Assembly (NCBI RefSeq): GCF_900454495.1
Contig: NZ_UGSI01000001.1
Coordinates: 2,046,001-2,110,000, forward strand
Length of the DNA: 64,000 nt
From: Paenibacillus macerans
GTDB taxonomy: Bacteria; Bacillota; Bacilli; Paenibacillales; Paenibacillaceae
Direction of reading: 5' to 3'
This document shows, piece by piece, positions 8,948-16,841 of this stretch. Under the pieces are notes generated by a model. That model saw nothing but the letters and a program-made list of their open reading frames with translations. It had not been told where the DNA came from and did no database searches. Numbering within the stretch: the first letter of the stretch is position 1; each line of letters opens with the position of its first letter. Position numbers and translations under genes: made by a program.

Positions 8948-10276
8948 TTACTCCGAACGGAGATTTTCCAGGTTGAGCGCATAAATTTGCCTTGGCCGGC
9001 CGCGCCCCACCGGCTGTTCCTCGCCTACGATCGAGGCGATGCCGTACTTTTCGAGCGCGGCCATAATCCGCCGCGCGCTGCGCAGCGTAATGCCGAAGCC
9101 CTCCGCCAGCTGTGCGGCGGTCAGGGTCGAAGTGCCCAGCCGGCGGCAGAGCGAAATCAGCTTGTTGATCGTGCCGACGCTAAGCCCCGCTTTTTTCGCC
9201 AGGGAGATCAGCTCCGGGTCTTCGCTGCGCGCCGAATATTTTAAAGTCAGCTCCGATCCCAGCGGCCCGTAAACGAGACCGTCCTGCATCATCAAAAAGC
9301 AGTTGCCCCCGCCCCCCGCCTTCGCTTTCTGCAGCGCTTCCCGCGCTTTTCCTTCCGCTTCGTTGGCCGTCCGACCGAGCCCGATGCCGATGCTGGCGTT
9401 CCACTGCAGCCGTTCCATCACCTCCAGCAGCAGCGGGGCCTCCTGAAATTTCCGGGTCACCTGCTCAATGATACCGTGCGTCGTAATAAAAGAGGCTTCT
9501 CCCGAATCGTTCCATTTGATCAGCGACTGCGTCGCCTCGCCGAAATCGACCAAAATTTGCTGGAGCACGATTTTTTTGCGCTGGATATCGTATTCGGAGA
9601 CCGCCTCCTTAAGCACCCGCTCATAATGGTCGATGCTTAAAATGCCGATGGCGATTTGCGTACGGCTAAGCCGCAGGCTTTTCCCTTCGAGCAGCGCCCG
9701 GCTGAGGCAGTCGCGGATCGACGAGCGGGTGGGGATGACGCGGAACGCGGGAACGCCCAGCTCGGACAGCTGCTGGTAAACCGAGGTCACACAGGTGACG
9801 GTGGCGGTTACGCGGCCTTTTTTCCATAAATCGTAATGAAAAGCGACCAGGTCGTCATGACGGATTCCGGAAGCGTAGGATTTCACGTGGATTTGCCGGC
9901 GCGTTAAGCCCAATTCGTCAAGCTGTTCGGCCAGCTCTTGCGTTTGAAGCACATCGACGCTGATGCGGACCTCCTCGTCAAAGGCCGCCGGCCGCCGCCG
10001 GAAAAAATCAAACAGCACCTTGTACAGCGCGGTTCCGGAATAATGCACATGCACCATCGGCAGCCCGGGATCGCTATCGAGCGCCAACCGGTAAGGGATC
10101 GGACCGGTAAACAGCAAAATATCCGCCCGTTCCCGCACGCCGGCGACGACGTTCAGCGTATCCTGCTCGTGCGGATAAGGCGCGGGGAACATGGACAACT
10201 CAGGAAAAACTTCGCCCGCCTGCAGCACCGTTTCCACCAGATCGTGCGGGCCAATCACCGCCACCTTCATGTTCAT
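8948..10276 (-). CDS. transcriptional regulator with degenerate GGDEF-like domain and C-terminal winged helix
   Basis: GGAGGT is 10 bp before the ATG at 10276; 442 residues. The N-terminal third (MKVAVIGPHDLVE) looks like a Rossmann-type sensor. The middle carries a nucleotide-cyclase-like fold with ASIGIGLGRTANEAEGKAREALQKAK, where the GGDEF signature is absent. The last 80 residues form a helix-turn-helix (TAAQLAEGFGITLRSARRIMAALEKYG) followed by a wing GRGRPRQIYAL. It sits inside the carbohydrate locus, between the isomerase and the flavoenzyme, so it probably controls that locus. The ligand is unknown. Confidence 0.6.
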   Translation of the reverse strand: MNMKVAVIGPHDLVETVLQAGEVFPELSMFPAPYPHEQDTLNVVAGVRERADILLFTGPIPYRLALDSDPGLPMVHVHYSGTALYKVLFDFFRRRPAAFDEEVRISVDVLQTQELAEQLDELGLTRRQIHVKSYASGIRHDDLVAFHYDLWKKGRVTATVTCVTSVYQQLSELGVPAFRVIPTRSSIRDCLSRALLEGKSLRLSRTQIAIGILSIDHYERVLKEAVSEYDIQRKKIVLQQILVDFGEATQSLIKWNDSGEASFITTHGIIEQVTRKFQEAPLLLEVMERLQWNASIGIGLGRTANEAEGKAREALQKAKAGGGGNCFLMMQDGLVYGPLGSELTLKYSARSEDPELISLAKKAGLSVGTINKLISLCRRLGTSTLTAAQLAEGFGITLRSARRIMAALEKYGIASIVGEEQPVGRGRPRQIYALNLENLRSE

Positions 10277-10319
10277 GACGGCCTTCACCTCCGTTTGAGG
10301 CTTGTAAGGGCTTTTCGGT

Positions 10320-11180
10320 TCAGGCAGTCGTGCGGGACAAGTAATCCCTCACTTCGGCGTACGACTGCCGCGTTAGCTCCAGAACATCCTCCCCGAAATA
10401 TTCAAAAGAAATAAACCCGCCGTAACCTTGAGCCCGCAGCTCCTTCAAAATGGAGCGGTGGTCCGCATCGCCCTGCAGTACGGGAACCGGCTTGCTTAAC
10501 GCCCAGTTGTCGCGGTTCCAGCGGTAGTCCTTAAAGTGTACATGCGTGATGGAGCCGTAAAACCGCTTCAGCACCGGCAGCGGATCAAGCCGGTCGACAA
10601 ACAGATTAAAGCCGTCGTAAATCAGCTCAAGCTCCCCGGGTGGCCAGGGTTGGTTGGGTTGGTTGGGTGGCCTGGGGTGTCTTATTTGCCTGGGTTGCCC
10701 TACTTGCCCAAGCAGCGCCGCAAGGGAGTCCGCCGTATCGGCGAACGTGCCGTTGTGGATTTCCACCGCCAGCTTAACTCCCTGCTCGCGGCAAGCGTTT
10801 AGCGCTTTATCCAAGCCGATAAAGGCCCGGCTCCACTGCTCGCCGCTCGCCTCCCGCGAAGCCAGGTGCCCCGCGAACGTACGGATTCGCGGGCAGCCGA
10901 TCGCCGCGGCCCACTCCGCCGCTTGGCTGATGCGGGTTACATCCCGTTCGGATTCGCTGTCGCTCCGGGAAAAATACGTGTAATCGCTGATCGCCGGAAC
11001 GGCCAACCGATGCCTGGCAAGGAGCCGGCGGAGATCGGCGGATGTGCCGCCTCGGTGCGCGAAGTCTTCGAGATGGCCGATCCACAACTCGGCGCCTTGC
11101 AGCCCCAACTGCTCGCACGCGGCGAGCACCTCCTCCAGCGTCAGCGATTTCAGCCCCGTCGAGCAGAGGCTGAACTTCAT
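10320..11180 (-). CDS. sugar phosphate isomerase/epimerase (xylose isomerase-like TIM barrel)
   Basis: The ATG at 11180 gives 286 residues starting MKFSLCSTGLKSLTLEEVL, the usual beginning of this family. Metal ligands are visible as LAVEIHNG, ELIYDGFN, VHFKDYRW and the final ISFEYFGE. The frame stays open upstream through a 27-bp tandem repeat and into the next gene, so an N-terminal extension is possible, but no ribosome site supports it. A proline/asparagine-rich insert (about residues 160-180) interrupts the usual sequence. Family members interconvert ketoses or inositol derivatives. Confidence 0.7.
   Translation of the reverse strand: MKFSLCSTGLKSLTLEEVLAACEQLGLQGAELWIGHLEDFAHRGGTSADLRRLLARHRLAVPAISDYTYFSRSDSESERDVTRISQAAEWAAAIGCPRIRTFAGHLASREASGEQWSRAFIGLDKALNACREQGVKLAVEIHNGTFADTADSLAALLGQVGQPRQIRHPRPPNQPNQPWPPGELELIYDGFNLFVDRLDPLPVLKRFYGSITHVHFKDYRWNRDNWALSKPVPVLQGDADHRSILKELRAQGYGGFISFEYFGEDVLELTRQSYAEVRDYLSRTTA
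10639..10712. repeat. low-complexity GGTTGG insert inside the isomerase gene
   Basis: GGTTGGGTT-type simple sequence, encoding a stretch rich in Pro, Asn, Gln and His (PPNQPNQPWPP) on the minus strand. The reading frame is kept. A similar insert encoding HPNRPNHPNQ lies in the second aldolase gene of the same locus near 20086-20152. Confidence 0.6.
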
Positions 11181-11211
11181 GTTGCTGCCGCCGGGCTCAA
11201 GGGAAATTTGG

Positions 11212-11427
11212 GGGAGCGGGACATCCAGCATATCCAACGTGATTGGTACGTCCGGCGTATCTTGCGTGTTCGGTGCACACGCTGTATCCAACGTGTTCTG
11301 TGCACACGGCGCACTCTGCGTGTCCGGTACACACGCTGCATCCCGCCCATTCGGTTCACACCGCGCATCCTGCGTGTCCGGTACACACACTGCATCCTGC
11401 GTGTCCGATGCCCCCAGTGTATCCGGC
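11212..11427. repeat. 27-bp tandem repeat (about eight units)
   Basis: Units begin at about 212, 239, 266, 293, 320, 347, 374 and 401 (offset 11000), exactly 27 bp apart, with a core such as GTGTCCGGTACACACGCTGC. Because 27 is a multiple of three the minus-strand frame stays open and would encode a nine-residue repeat, roughly CVPDTQDAA. It fills the gap between the oxidoreductase stop (11467) and the isomerase ATG (11180). No spacers differ between units as in CRISPR. Confidence 0.8.
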
Positions 11428-11466
11428 GGCGCATCGACTAAATAGCGCTGGTGATCTTCATGGGGC

Positions 11467-12465
11467 TTACGGGCTTCGCACAATTTGTTCCACCCCCGTT
11501 TCATGCGAACAGTACACCGCTTCGAGCGCAGCGATGACGGACCGGGCGTAAGCGCCGGAGCAGTCCGGCTCCGCATCGCGCTCAATCGCCTGCAGCAAAT
11601 CCTGAAGCTGGAGGCAAAACGGGTCTGCGGAATCGCCGCGATTGCTGCCCGCAACCGGCTCATACCGCCCGTTCCGGCTGATCCACAGCCCTCTGGCGGA
11701 AATTAACTTCGCCATTCCGCCGGTGAAGATCAGCTCGGTTTCGTCTTTGGCCACGCCTTCGTACCCGGACTGGACGATGACCGCCCCCAGGCCGCTTGCC
11801 GTCTCCGCAAAAACCACGCCGCTTCCTTCCACATCGCCGAACCTGCCTTCATAACTGAGGTTGGCTTTTACCTTGCGGATGCGGCTGCCGGTGAGCCACT
11901 GAATTTTGTCGATCGAATGGGCGCCAAGATTCATCATGATTCCGCCTCCGGCCTTGGCCTTCTCGAAAAACCAGCAGGGCCGGCCGCCGCCAAAATAAGG
12001 CAGGTGCCGCGTATCGTGGATCGCCACCAACTTTCCTAGCCGACCGCTGCGGATAAGGGCTTTGGCCCGCAAGTTAGACGGCAAATAATGCTGGGTGTGG
12101 CCGACCATCAACTTAACCCCGGCCGCGCTTGCGGCGGCCAAGATCGCGTCGCACTGGGCCACGCTCAAGGCCATCGGCTTCTCCAGCAACAGATGGCAGC
12201 CGTGCTCCGCGCAGAAAACGGCGCATTCTTCATGCAGATAATGCGGCAGCGCAATGATCGCGATATCCGGCCGCTGTTCGCGGATCATCTCCCGGTAGCC
12301 GGCGTAGAAGGCGAGGCCGTATTTTTCCGCGGCCGCACGGCCTTTCGCCTCATCGATATCCGCCACGGCCACGGCAGTTAACCGCTCCGGACCCATCTGT
12401 ACGATCGCCTCCAAATGATTTTCCGATATGATGCCCGCCCCGATCAGGGCCACCCGGCAGGCCAT
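11467..12465 (-). CDS. Gfo/Idh/MocA-family NAD(P)-dependent oxidoreductase
   Basis: GGGGAGGGAACAGG precedes the ATG at 12465; 332 residues, a normal length. An N-terminal Rossmann fold is shown by VALIGAGIISENH, the conserved EKPMALS (lysine of the active site) follows at about residue 95, and the C-terminal alpha/beta domain contains GGGIMMNLGAHSIDKI with the conserved D-x-x-x-H-type segment. Family members oxidise or epimerise sugars and inositols. It is the first gene of the downstream part of the carbohydrate locus after a 980-bp gap. Confidence 0.8.
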   Translation of the reverse strand: MACRVALIGAGIISENHLEAIVQMGPERLTAVAVADIDEAKGRAAAEKYGLAFYAGYREMIREQRPDIAIIALPHYLHEECAVFCAEHGCHLLLEKPMALSVAQCDAILAAASAAGVKLMVGHTQHYLPSNLRAKALIRSGRLGKLVAIHDTRHLPYFGGGRPCWFFEKAKAGGGIMMNLGAHSIDKIQWLTGSRIRKVKANLSYEGRFGDVEGSGVVFAETASGLGAVIVQSGYEGVAKDETELIFTGGMAKLISARGLWISRNGRYEPVAGSNRGDSADPFCLQLQDLLQAIERDAEPDCSGAYARSVIAALEAVYCSHETGVEQIVRSP

Positions 12466-12636
12466 CCTGTTCCCTCCCCGGCCAAAATATATATGGTTAC
12501 GTTGCGGTTCCCGACTCGCTCCATGGTATAATTCATGCACAGTTCATGTGGTATGGTTCATGCTACATTTCACAATACCGCTCCGGTGCGGCTCATTTCT
12601 CAACTCGACCGGCCTTTGAAGCTTTGCGGCCCGTTC

Positions 12637-12721
12637 TAACGGACTCCAGCGCCGCTATTTCGCCGAAACCACGAGTTTTCAGGATGTAACGGTTACCAGA
12701 GGACACCAGAGACCTTATTTG
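12637..12721 (+). repeat. pair of TAACGG-N-CTTATTT units
   Basis: TAACGG starts at 12637 (then N11 and GCTATTT) and at 12687 (then N21 and CTTATTT), 50 bp apart. The second unit carries 10 extra bases between its halves. A comparable pair lies at 21457 and 21507, again just left of the inverted-repeat element. Confidence 0.65.
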
Positions 12722-12722
12722 A

Positions 12723-13016
12723 CACTAGCGTTGCATTAACTTTTGCTAAAAATTTCCCAAAAAAGCCCCCCGGAAATCTAACGGTTGTAGCAGTTGCTAT
12801 TTTACGAAAAAAGGCCTTTTCTAAATTCTAACGGTTGTAAGCGTCGTTAATTGCCTGAATCTAAGCCCAAATAGCCGGATTTAAGTGAAATAAGCGCCAT
12901 GGCAACCGTTACAATTTGAAATCAACGTTTTTGGAGCAAATAGCGCTTGTGGCAACCGTTAGAATATTGGCATGGGCTAGAAAATGTATCTTGTCAGATT
13001 TAATGCAACGCTAGTG
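12723..13016. mobile_element. MITE-like 294-bp element with 17-bp terminal inverted repeats
   Basis: The ends CACTAGCGTTGCATTAA (12723-12739) and TTAATGCAACGCTAGTG (13000-13016) are perfect inverted repeats. CTTATTTG flanks both sides (12714-12721 and 13017-13024), a possible target duplication. Inside are two plus-strand units TAACGG-N11-GYTATTT-like at 12779 and 12829 and two inverted units ending near 12911 and 12961, each pair 50 bp apart. No coding sequence. The interior is about 165 bp homologous, in inverted orientation, to the element at 21572-21840. Confidence 0.65.
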
Positions 13017-13068
13017 CTTATTTGCCATTTAAACGCACTTTTCCCACTCTTTTTATGAGCCCCAAAAA

Positions 13069-13272
13069 AATAGCGGCCAATTTATGGCCCTATTTTCCAA
13101 ATCGCAGCATGTTTACGCCCTTAGCGACATTTTATGTCCTTATATTCCAACGAAAGGTGCAAAGTGGTCATTTCCATGCAATTCAAAGAAAATAGCGGCA
13201 AAAATTACCTCTATTGCTCTCAAAATGGGGAACATCGTCAAAATAGCGACATTTTTTTCCGTTATATTTGGC
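13069..13272 (+). repeat. four-unit intergenic repeat, copy 2
   Basis: Units start at 13069, 13120, 13191 and 13242 (spacings 51, 71, 51), each TARCG(G/A)-N11/12-YYTATWT. This copy has one base less between units 2 and 3 and one more inside unit 1 than the others. Confidence 0.8.
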
Positions 13273-13300
13273 TTGAATCGCGCTCACGTTACTTAATGCC

Positions 13301-13475
13301 GGCGAAGCTGCTGTCCCGGCAGAATTACTGCCCCGGCGCCACTTCACCGGCCCTACTTATTCTCTGCGAAGCTGTTGCCCTGGACTACTTCCTCTGCCCT
13401 GCTTATCCCAGCGGAGCAGCTTCCCTGATGAAATTCTCCCGGCCTACTTAATCCCCGCAGAGTTGCTGCCCTGCA
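13301..13475 (-). repeat. decayed tandem copies of the permease gene 3' end
   Basis: On the minus strand the last codons and stop of the permease gene (13444-13475) are followed by degenerate copies of the same segment. Blocks with GCGAAGCTG-like cores start at 13302, 13366, 13411 and 13456 (spacings 64, 45, 45), each followed by a TACTTAT or TACTTAA. So the gene terminus seems to have been duplicated in tandem. Confidence 0.6.
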
Positions 13476-14268
13476 CAAAATATTTCTCCGCGAACAAAAA
13501 CACGAGCAGGATCGGGATCAGGCTCATCAGCGCGGCGGCGACCATGTACTGCTCGTTTCCCGACCATTGGCCGGCCATGGACAAAATGCCGATCGGCAGG
13601 GTGAAGTTTTCTTTGGAGGTGAGGAAGATCGCCGGGGACAAAATTTCGTTCCACTTCGTCATAAACGTGAACACCGCCAGCGTCGCGAAGGTCGGTTTGC
13701 ACATCGGCACAAAGATGCGCAGGTAAATCTGGAACGGGTTGCAGCCGTCGAGCCGGGCGGACTCCTCGTAATCGCGGGGGATGCCGAGGAAGGCCTGACG
13801 CATCAGGAAGATCCCGAACGGCTGGGCCAGCCATTCGATAATCCACAGCGGGGTCAGCGTATCCAGCATATGCAGCGATTTGAAGATGACAAACTGCGGA
13901 ATAATGAGCACGACCGGCGGAATCATCATCGTCCCGAGCACGACGAGGAACAGCGTGTTTTTCAAAGGAAATTTCAGTCTGGCAAAAGCGAACGCCACCA
14001 TAGAGCAGGAAATCAGCGCGCCAACGACCGACAACACCGTGATGATGGCGCTGTTCAGCGTATACTGCCCGAACGGCCCCATTTTCCACACTTCGGCATA
14101 ATTGCTCCACTGCACGGGCGAAGGAATCCATTCCGGGGGCACCTGTGTATATTGGGCATAACTTTTCAAGGAATTAAACAGCGTGGTCAAAAAAGGCGTT
14201 AGCATCACCAGCGAGCTTAATATCATCACCGCATATCCCACGGCGCCCCGCCAACGGTTCCATTTCAT
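13444..14268 (-). CDS. carbohydrate ABC transporter permease (MalG/UgpE type)
   Basis: A 274-residue protein with six predicted membrane segments. The EAA loop that contacts the ATPase reads ESARLDGCNPFQIYLRIFVPMCKP (near residue 175) and the C-terminus is the usual YFVQGSNSAG. It is the second permease of the importer, 39 bp after the first. No ATPase gene is present; Paenibacillus importers of this class normally share an MsmX-type ATPase encoded elsewhere. AAGGGGGG precedes the ATG. Confidence 0.88.
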   Translation of the reverse strand: MKWNRWRGAVGYAVMILSSLVMLTPFLTTLFNSLKSYAQYTQVPPEWIPSPVQWSNYAEVWKMGPFGQYTLNSAIITVLSVVGALISCSMVAFAFARLKFPLKNTLFLVVLGTMMIPPVVLIIPQFVIFKSLHMLDTLTPLWIIEWLAQPFGIFLMRQAFLGIPRDYEESARLDGCNPFQIYLRIFVPMCKPTFATLAVFTFMTKWNEILSPAIFLTSKENFTLPIGILSMAGQWSGNEQYMVAAALMSLIPILLVFLFAEKYFVQGSNSAGIK

Positions 14269-14307
14269 GCGCCGGCCCCCCCTTCTTTCCCGCTTCGGCG
14301 TCTTTTC

Positions 14308-15276
14308 TCATTCGTAATGCACCCACTTTTTCTGCAGCGACATTTGTACGACCGTCAGCAAAAACAGGATGACGAACAGCACCCAGGCGATCGCCGAGGC
14401 GTAGCCCATGCGCAGGAACGAGAAACCTTCCTGATACAGGTAGATCATCAGCACCAGGCTGGCCTTGTTCGGACCGCCCGCGGACGAAGCGTCCAGCGCC
14501 CCGCCGGTCATGACGTAAATTTGCTCGAACGCCTGAAACGTCGAAATCGTGCTCATGATCAGCACCAGAAACGTTGTGCCCGAGATCAGCGGCACCGTGA
14601 TCCGGCGGAACTTTTGCAGCGTGCCCGCGCCGTCGATTTCCGCGGCTTCATAGACATCGGAAGGGACGTTCTGCAGACCCGCCAGGTATATGACCATAAT
14701 GTAGCCGATCCCCTTCCACACCGCGATCAGCACGAGCAGCGGAATGACGAGATGCTCATCCTGCAGCCATTTTTGCGGCGTCAGGCCGATGGTTTGCAGC
14801 AGCGCGTTGGCAAAGCCGAACCGCGGATTGAACACTGCGTCGGACACGTACATGATGACCGTCCAGGAGGAGATCACCGGCAAAAAATGCGCCAGCCGAA
14901 AAAACTTCAGCCCTTTGAGCTTCTGGTTCAGCGCCACGGCCAAAATCAATGCCAGCACCGTCTGCAGCGGCACGAACAAAACCGTAAAATAAACGGTGTT
15001 CCCCAGCGCTTTCCAAAACACCGGCTCACTTAGCAGCTTCCGGTAATTGTCCAGCCCCGTCCACTGCGGCGGGTTCAAAATATCGTACTTAGAAAAGCTG
15101 AAATACAAAGAAGCGAGCAGCGAGCCCAGCACAAACACGATAAAATGCACGAGATAAGGGGTCACCATCAGGAGTCCCCATTGGCCGTCGTTGTTAAGCC
15201 GTTTTGGGCGGACGCGGGCGGACTTCTGCCCGCCTTCGGTCCGCACGGTTTCCGTTTTTTTCAACATGCTTATCAC
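14308..15276 (-). CDS. carbohydrate ABC transporter permease (MalF/UgpA type)
   Basis: A 322-residue protein: a basic cytoplasmic N-terminus, then six membrane segments, with the EAA loop EAAEIDGAGTLQKFRRITVPL at about residue 205. It starts 11 bp after the binding-protein stop. The start may be the GTG at 15276 or the ATG at 15267; GGAAAG suits the GTG better. It pairs with the MalG-type permease downstream to form the channel. Confidence 0.87.
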   Translation of the reverse strand: MISMLKKTETVRTEGGQKSARVRPKRLNNDGQWGLLMVTPYLVHFIVFVLGSLLASLYFSFSKYDILNPPQWTGLDNYRKLLSEPVFWKALGNTVYFTVLFVPLQTVLALILAVALNQKLKGLKFFRLAHFLPVISSWTVIMYVSDAVFNPRFGFANALLQTIGLTPQKWLQDEHLVIPLLVLIAVWKGIGYIMVIYLAGLQNVPSDVYEAAEIDGAGTLQKFRRITVPLISGTTFLVLIMSTISTFQAFEQIYVMTGGALDASSAGGPNKASLVLMIYLYQEGFSFLRMGYASAIAWVLFVILFLLTVVQMSLQKKWVHYE

Positions 15277-15287
15277 GCGCTTTCCGT

Positions 15288-16706
15288 CTAGTTCTTATAA
15301 AATTCGTCCAGCACCTGCTGCACGTCCTTATCCGCCTGGCTCAGCGCCTCGTCGACGCCGATCTCGCCTTCAAACGCCCGGTTGACGCTGTCGCCGAACT
15401 TTCCGACCCATTCGCTCCAGACCGCGTTGACGTCCAGCGTCCCGGCGAATTCGAAGCTGTCCAGGAACGCCTGCTTGTTGTCGGGTTTGCCGCTTAAAAA
15501 CCGCTCGGAGTTGGCCGCCGATTTTTTCACCGGAACCGCTTCGCCGAGCGACGCCCATTCGTTTTGCACCTCGTCTTCCGTCGCCCAATATTTCACCCAT
15601 TCCCAGGCCGCGTCCCCTTTGGCGCCTTCCGCTTGCTTGTTGATCACCCACGAGTTGGCGATGACCGGAGCAAACCGTTTGCCATCCGGCCCCTTCGGCA
15701 GCAGGGTCACATCGTAGTTCAACCCCGCGTTGTTGGCGTCGATCGTACGGGCGTATATGCCGATCCGCATCGCCGCCGCTTTGCTCGGGAACGGAGCCAT
15801 GTTGCTCTGGAAGCTTTTTAAATCCGAAGGCGCCGTGAACCATTCGCGCTGCATGCCGTCGACGATCCATTCCATCGCCCGCTTGTTTTCCGGCGTATTG
15901 ATAATGGACTTCGTTAACGTTTCGTCGAGCACGCCGCCCCCGTACGATTTCAGCACGGTCATCCAGCCTTCGGTAATGCTGAAGAACGTCAGGCCGTACT
16001 GGCTGATTTTGTTTTTGTCGAAAGCGGCATCGGTCGCATAAGCTCCGGCGGAATCCTTCGTTAGCTTTCCGGCGGCCGCCTTGAGATCATCCCAGGTCCA
16101 ATCCTCGGTCGGGTAGGCGACGCCGGCCTCATCGAACATGTCTTTGTTATAGTACAGCACCGCGATCTGGATGCCTTGCGGGACGCCCCAGTATTTGCCG
16201 TTTACGTCTTTGTTGAAGTCGAGCCCGTAATAGTCGTCCTTGCCCAGATCCCGATCGATCAGTTCGGTCAGATCCTTGAGCACACCGCGCTCCGCGTACT
16301 TCGGCACGAACACGCCGTCGGACAGCCAGACATCAGGGGCGCTTTCGGCGGCGATTTGGGTATCGAGCTTTTGGAAAAATTGATTGTACGGCGAAGATTC
16401 CGTTTTGATCTTAATGTTTGGATGCTTTTCCTGGAATTTGCCGATCAGCTCCTGCATTTTGGCGTCCGTCTGCGCGGAAGAATAATACCCGAGCCGAAGC
16501 TCCACCGTTTCCGCAGCCCCGCCTGACCCCTTCTGCCCCTGGTTTTGCTGCCCGGCCTGCCCGCCCGGTCCGCCGCTATTTCCCGTGGCCGCCCCGCTTC
16601 CGCCGCCGCCCGAACAGGCTGATATGAACAGTGCGAATAGCAACGAAAAAGTAAATAAAAGACCCGCCCGTTTACTGTTCAGCCGCTTGGTGTTCAGCCG
16701 TTTCAT
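15288..16706 (-). CDS. sugar ABC transporter substrate-binding lipoprotein
   Basis: A G-run lies about 6 bp before the ATG at 16706. The 472-residue protein starts with a basic, asparagine-rich segment and a signal peptide ending in the lipobox FISAC, followed by a Gly/Ser/Asn/Gln linker. The mature part has the family 1 binding-protein pattern (ESAPDVWLSDG, IAVLYYNKDMFDEAGV, WTWDDLKAAAGKLT). It captures an oligosaccharide outside the cell for the two permeases downstream. Lying next to heparinase II/III suggests a uronic-acid-containing ligand. Confidence 0.85.
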   Translation of the reverse strand: MKRLNTKRLNSKRAGLLFTFSLLFALFISACSGGGGSGAATGNSGGPGGQAGQQNQGQKGSGGAAETVELRLGYYSSAQTDAKMQELIGKFQEKHPNIKIKTESSPYNQFFQKLDTQIAAESAPDVWLSDGVFVPKYAERGVLKDLTELIDRDLGKDDYYGLDFNKDVNGKYWGVPQGIQIAVLYYNKDMFDEAGVAYPTEDWTWDDLKAAAGKLTKDSAGAYATDAAFDKNKISQYGLTFFSITEGWMTVLKSYGGGVLDETLTKSIINTPENKRAMEWIVDGMQREWFTAPSDLKSFQSNMAPFPSKAAAMRIGIYARTIDANNAGLNYDVTLLPKGPDGKRFAPVIANSWVINKQAEGAKGDAAWEWVKYWATEDEVQNEWASLGEAVPVKKSAANSERFLSGKPDNKQAFLDSFEFAGTLDVNAVWSEWVGKFGDSVNRAFEGEIGVDEALSQADKDVQQVLDEFYKN

Positions 16707-16841
16707 GTTCATCCCCCCAGCTCGAATTTCCACCCCGTGTCATTTTTTTCTATAGTGTCCATGGCTAGTGTGGTTTCCTTATTTTCAAAGTACTTGCATT
16801 CTTACTAAAGGTGAACGTCCTTAAAACGACCTAAAAAATTT

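Noticed and set aside
11212..11427. CRISPR array
   Set aside because: The period is 27 bp with no unique spacers between units and no cas gene is seen, so it is an ordinary tandem repeat.
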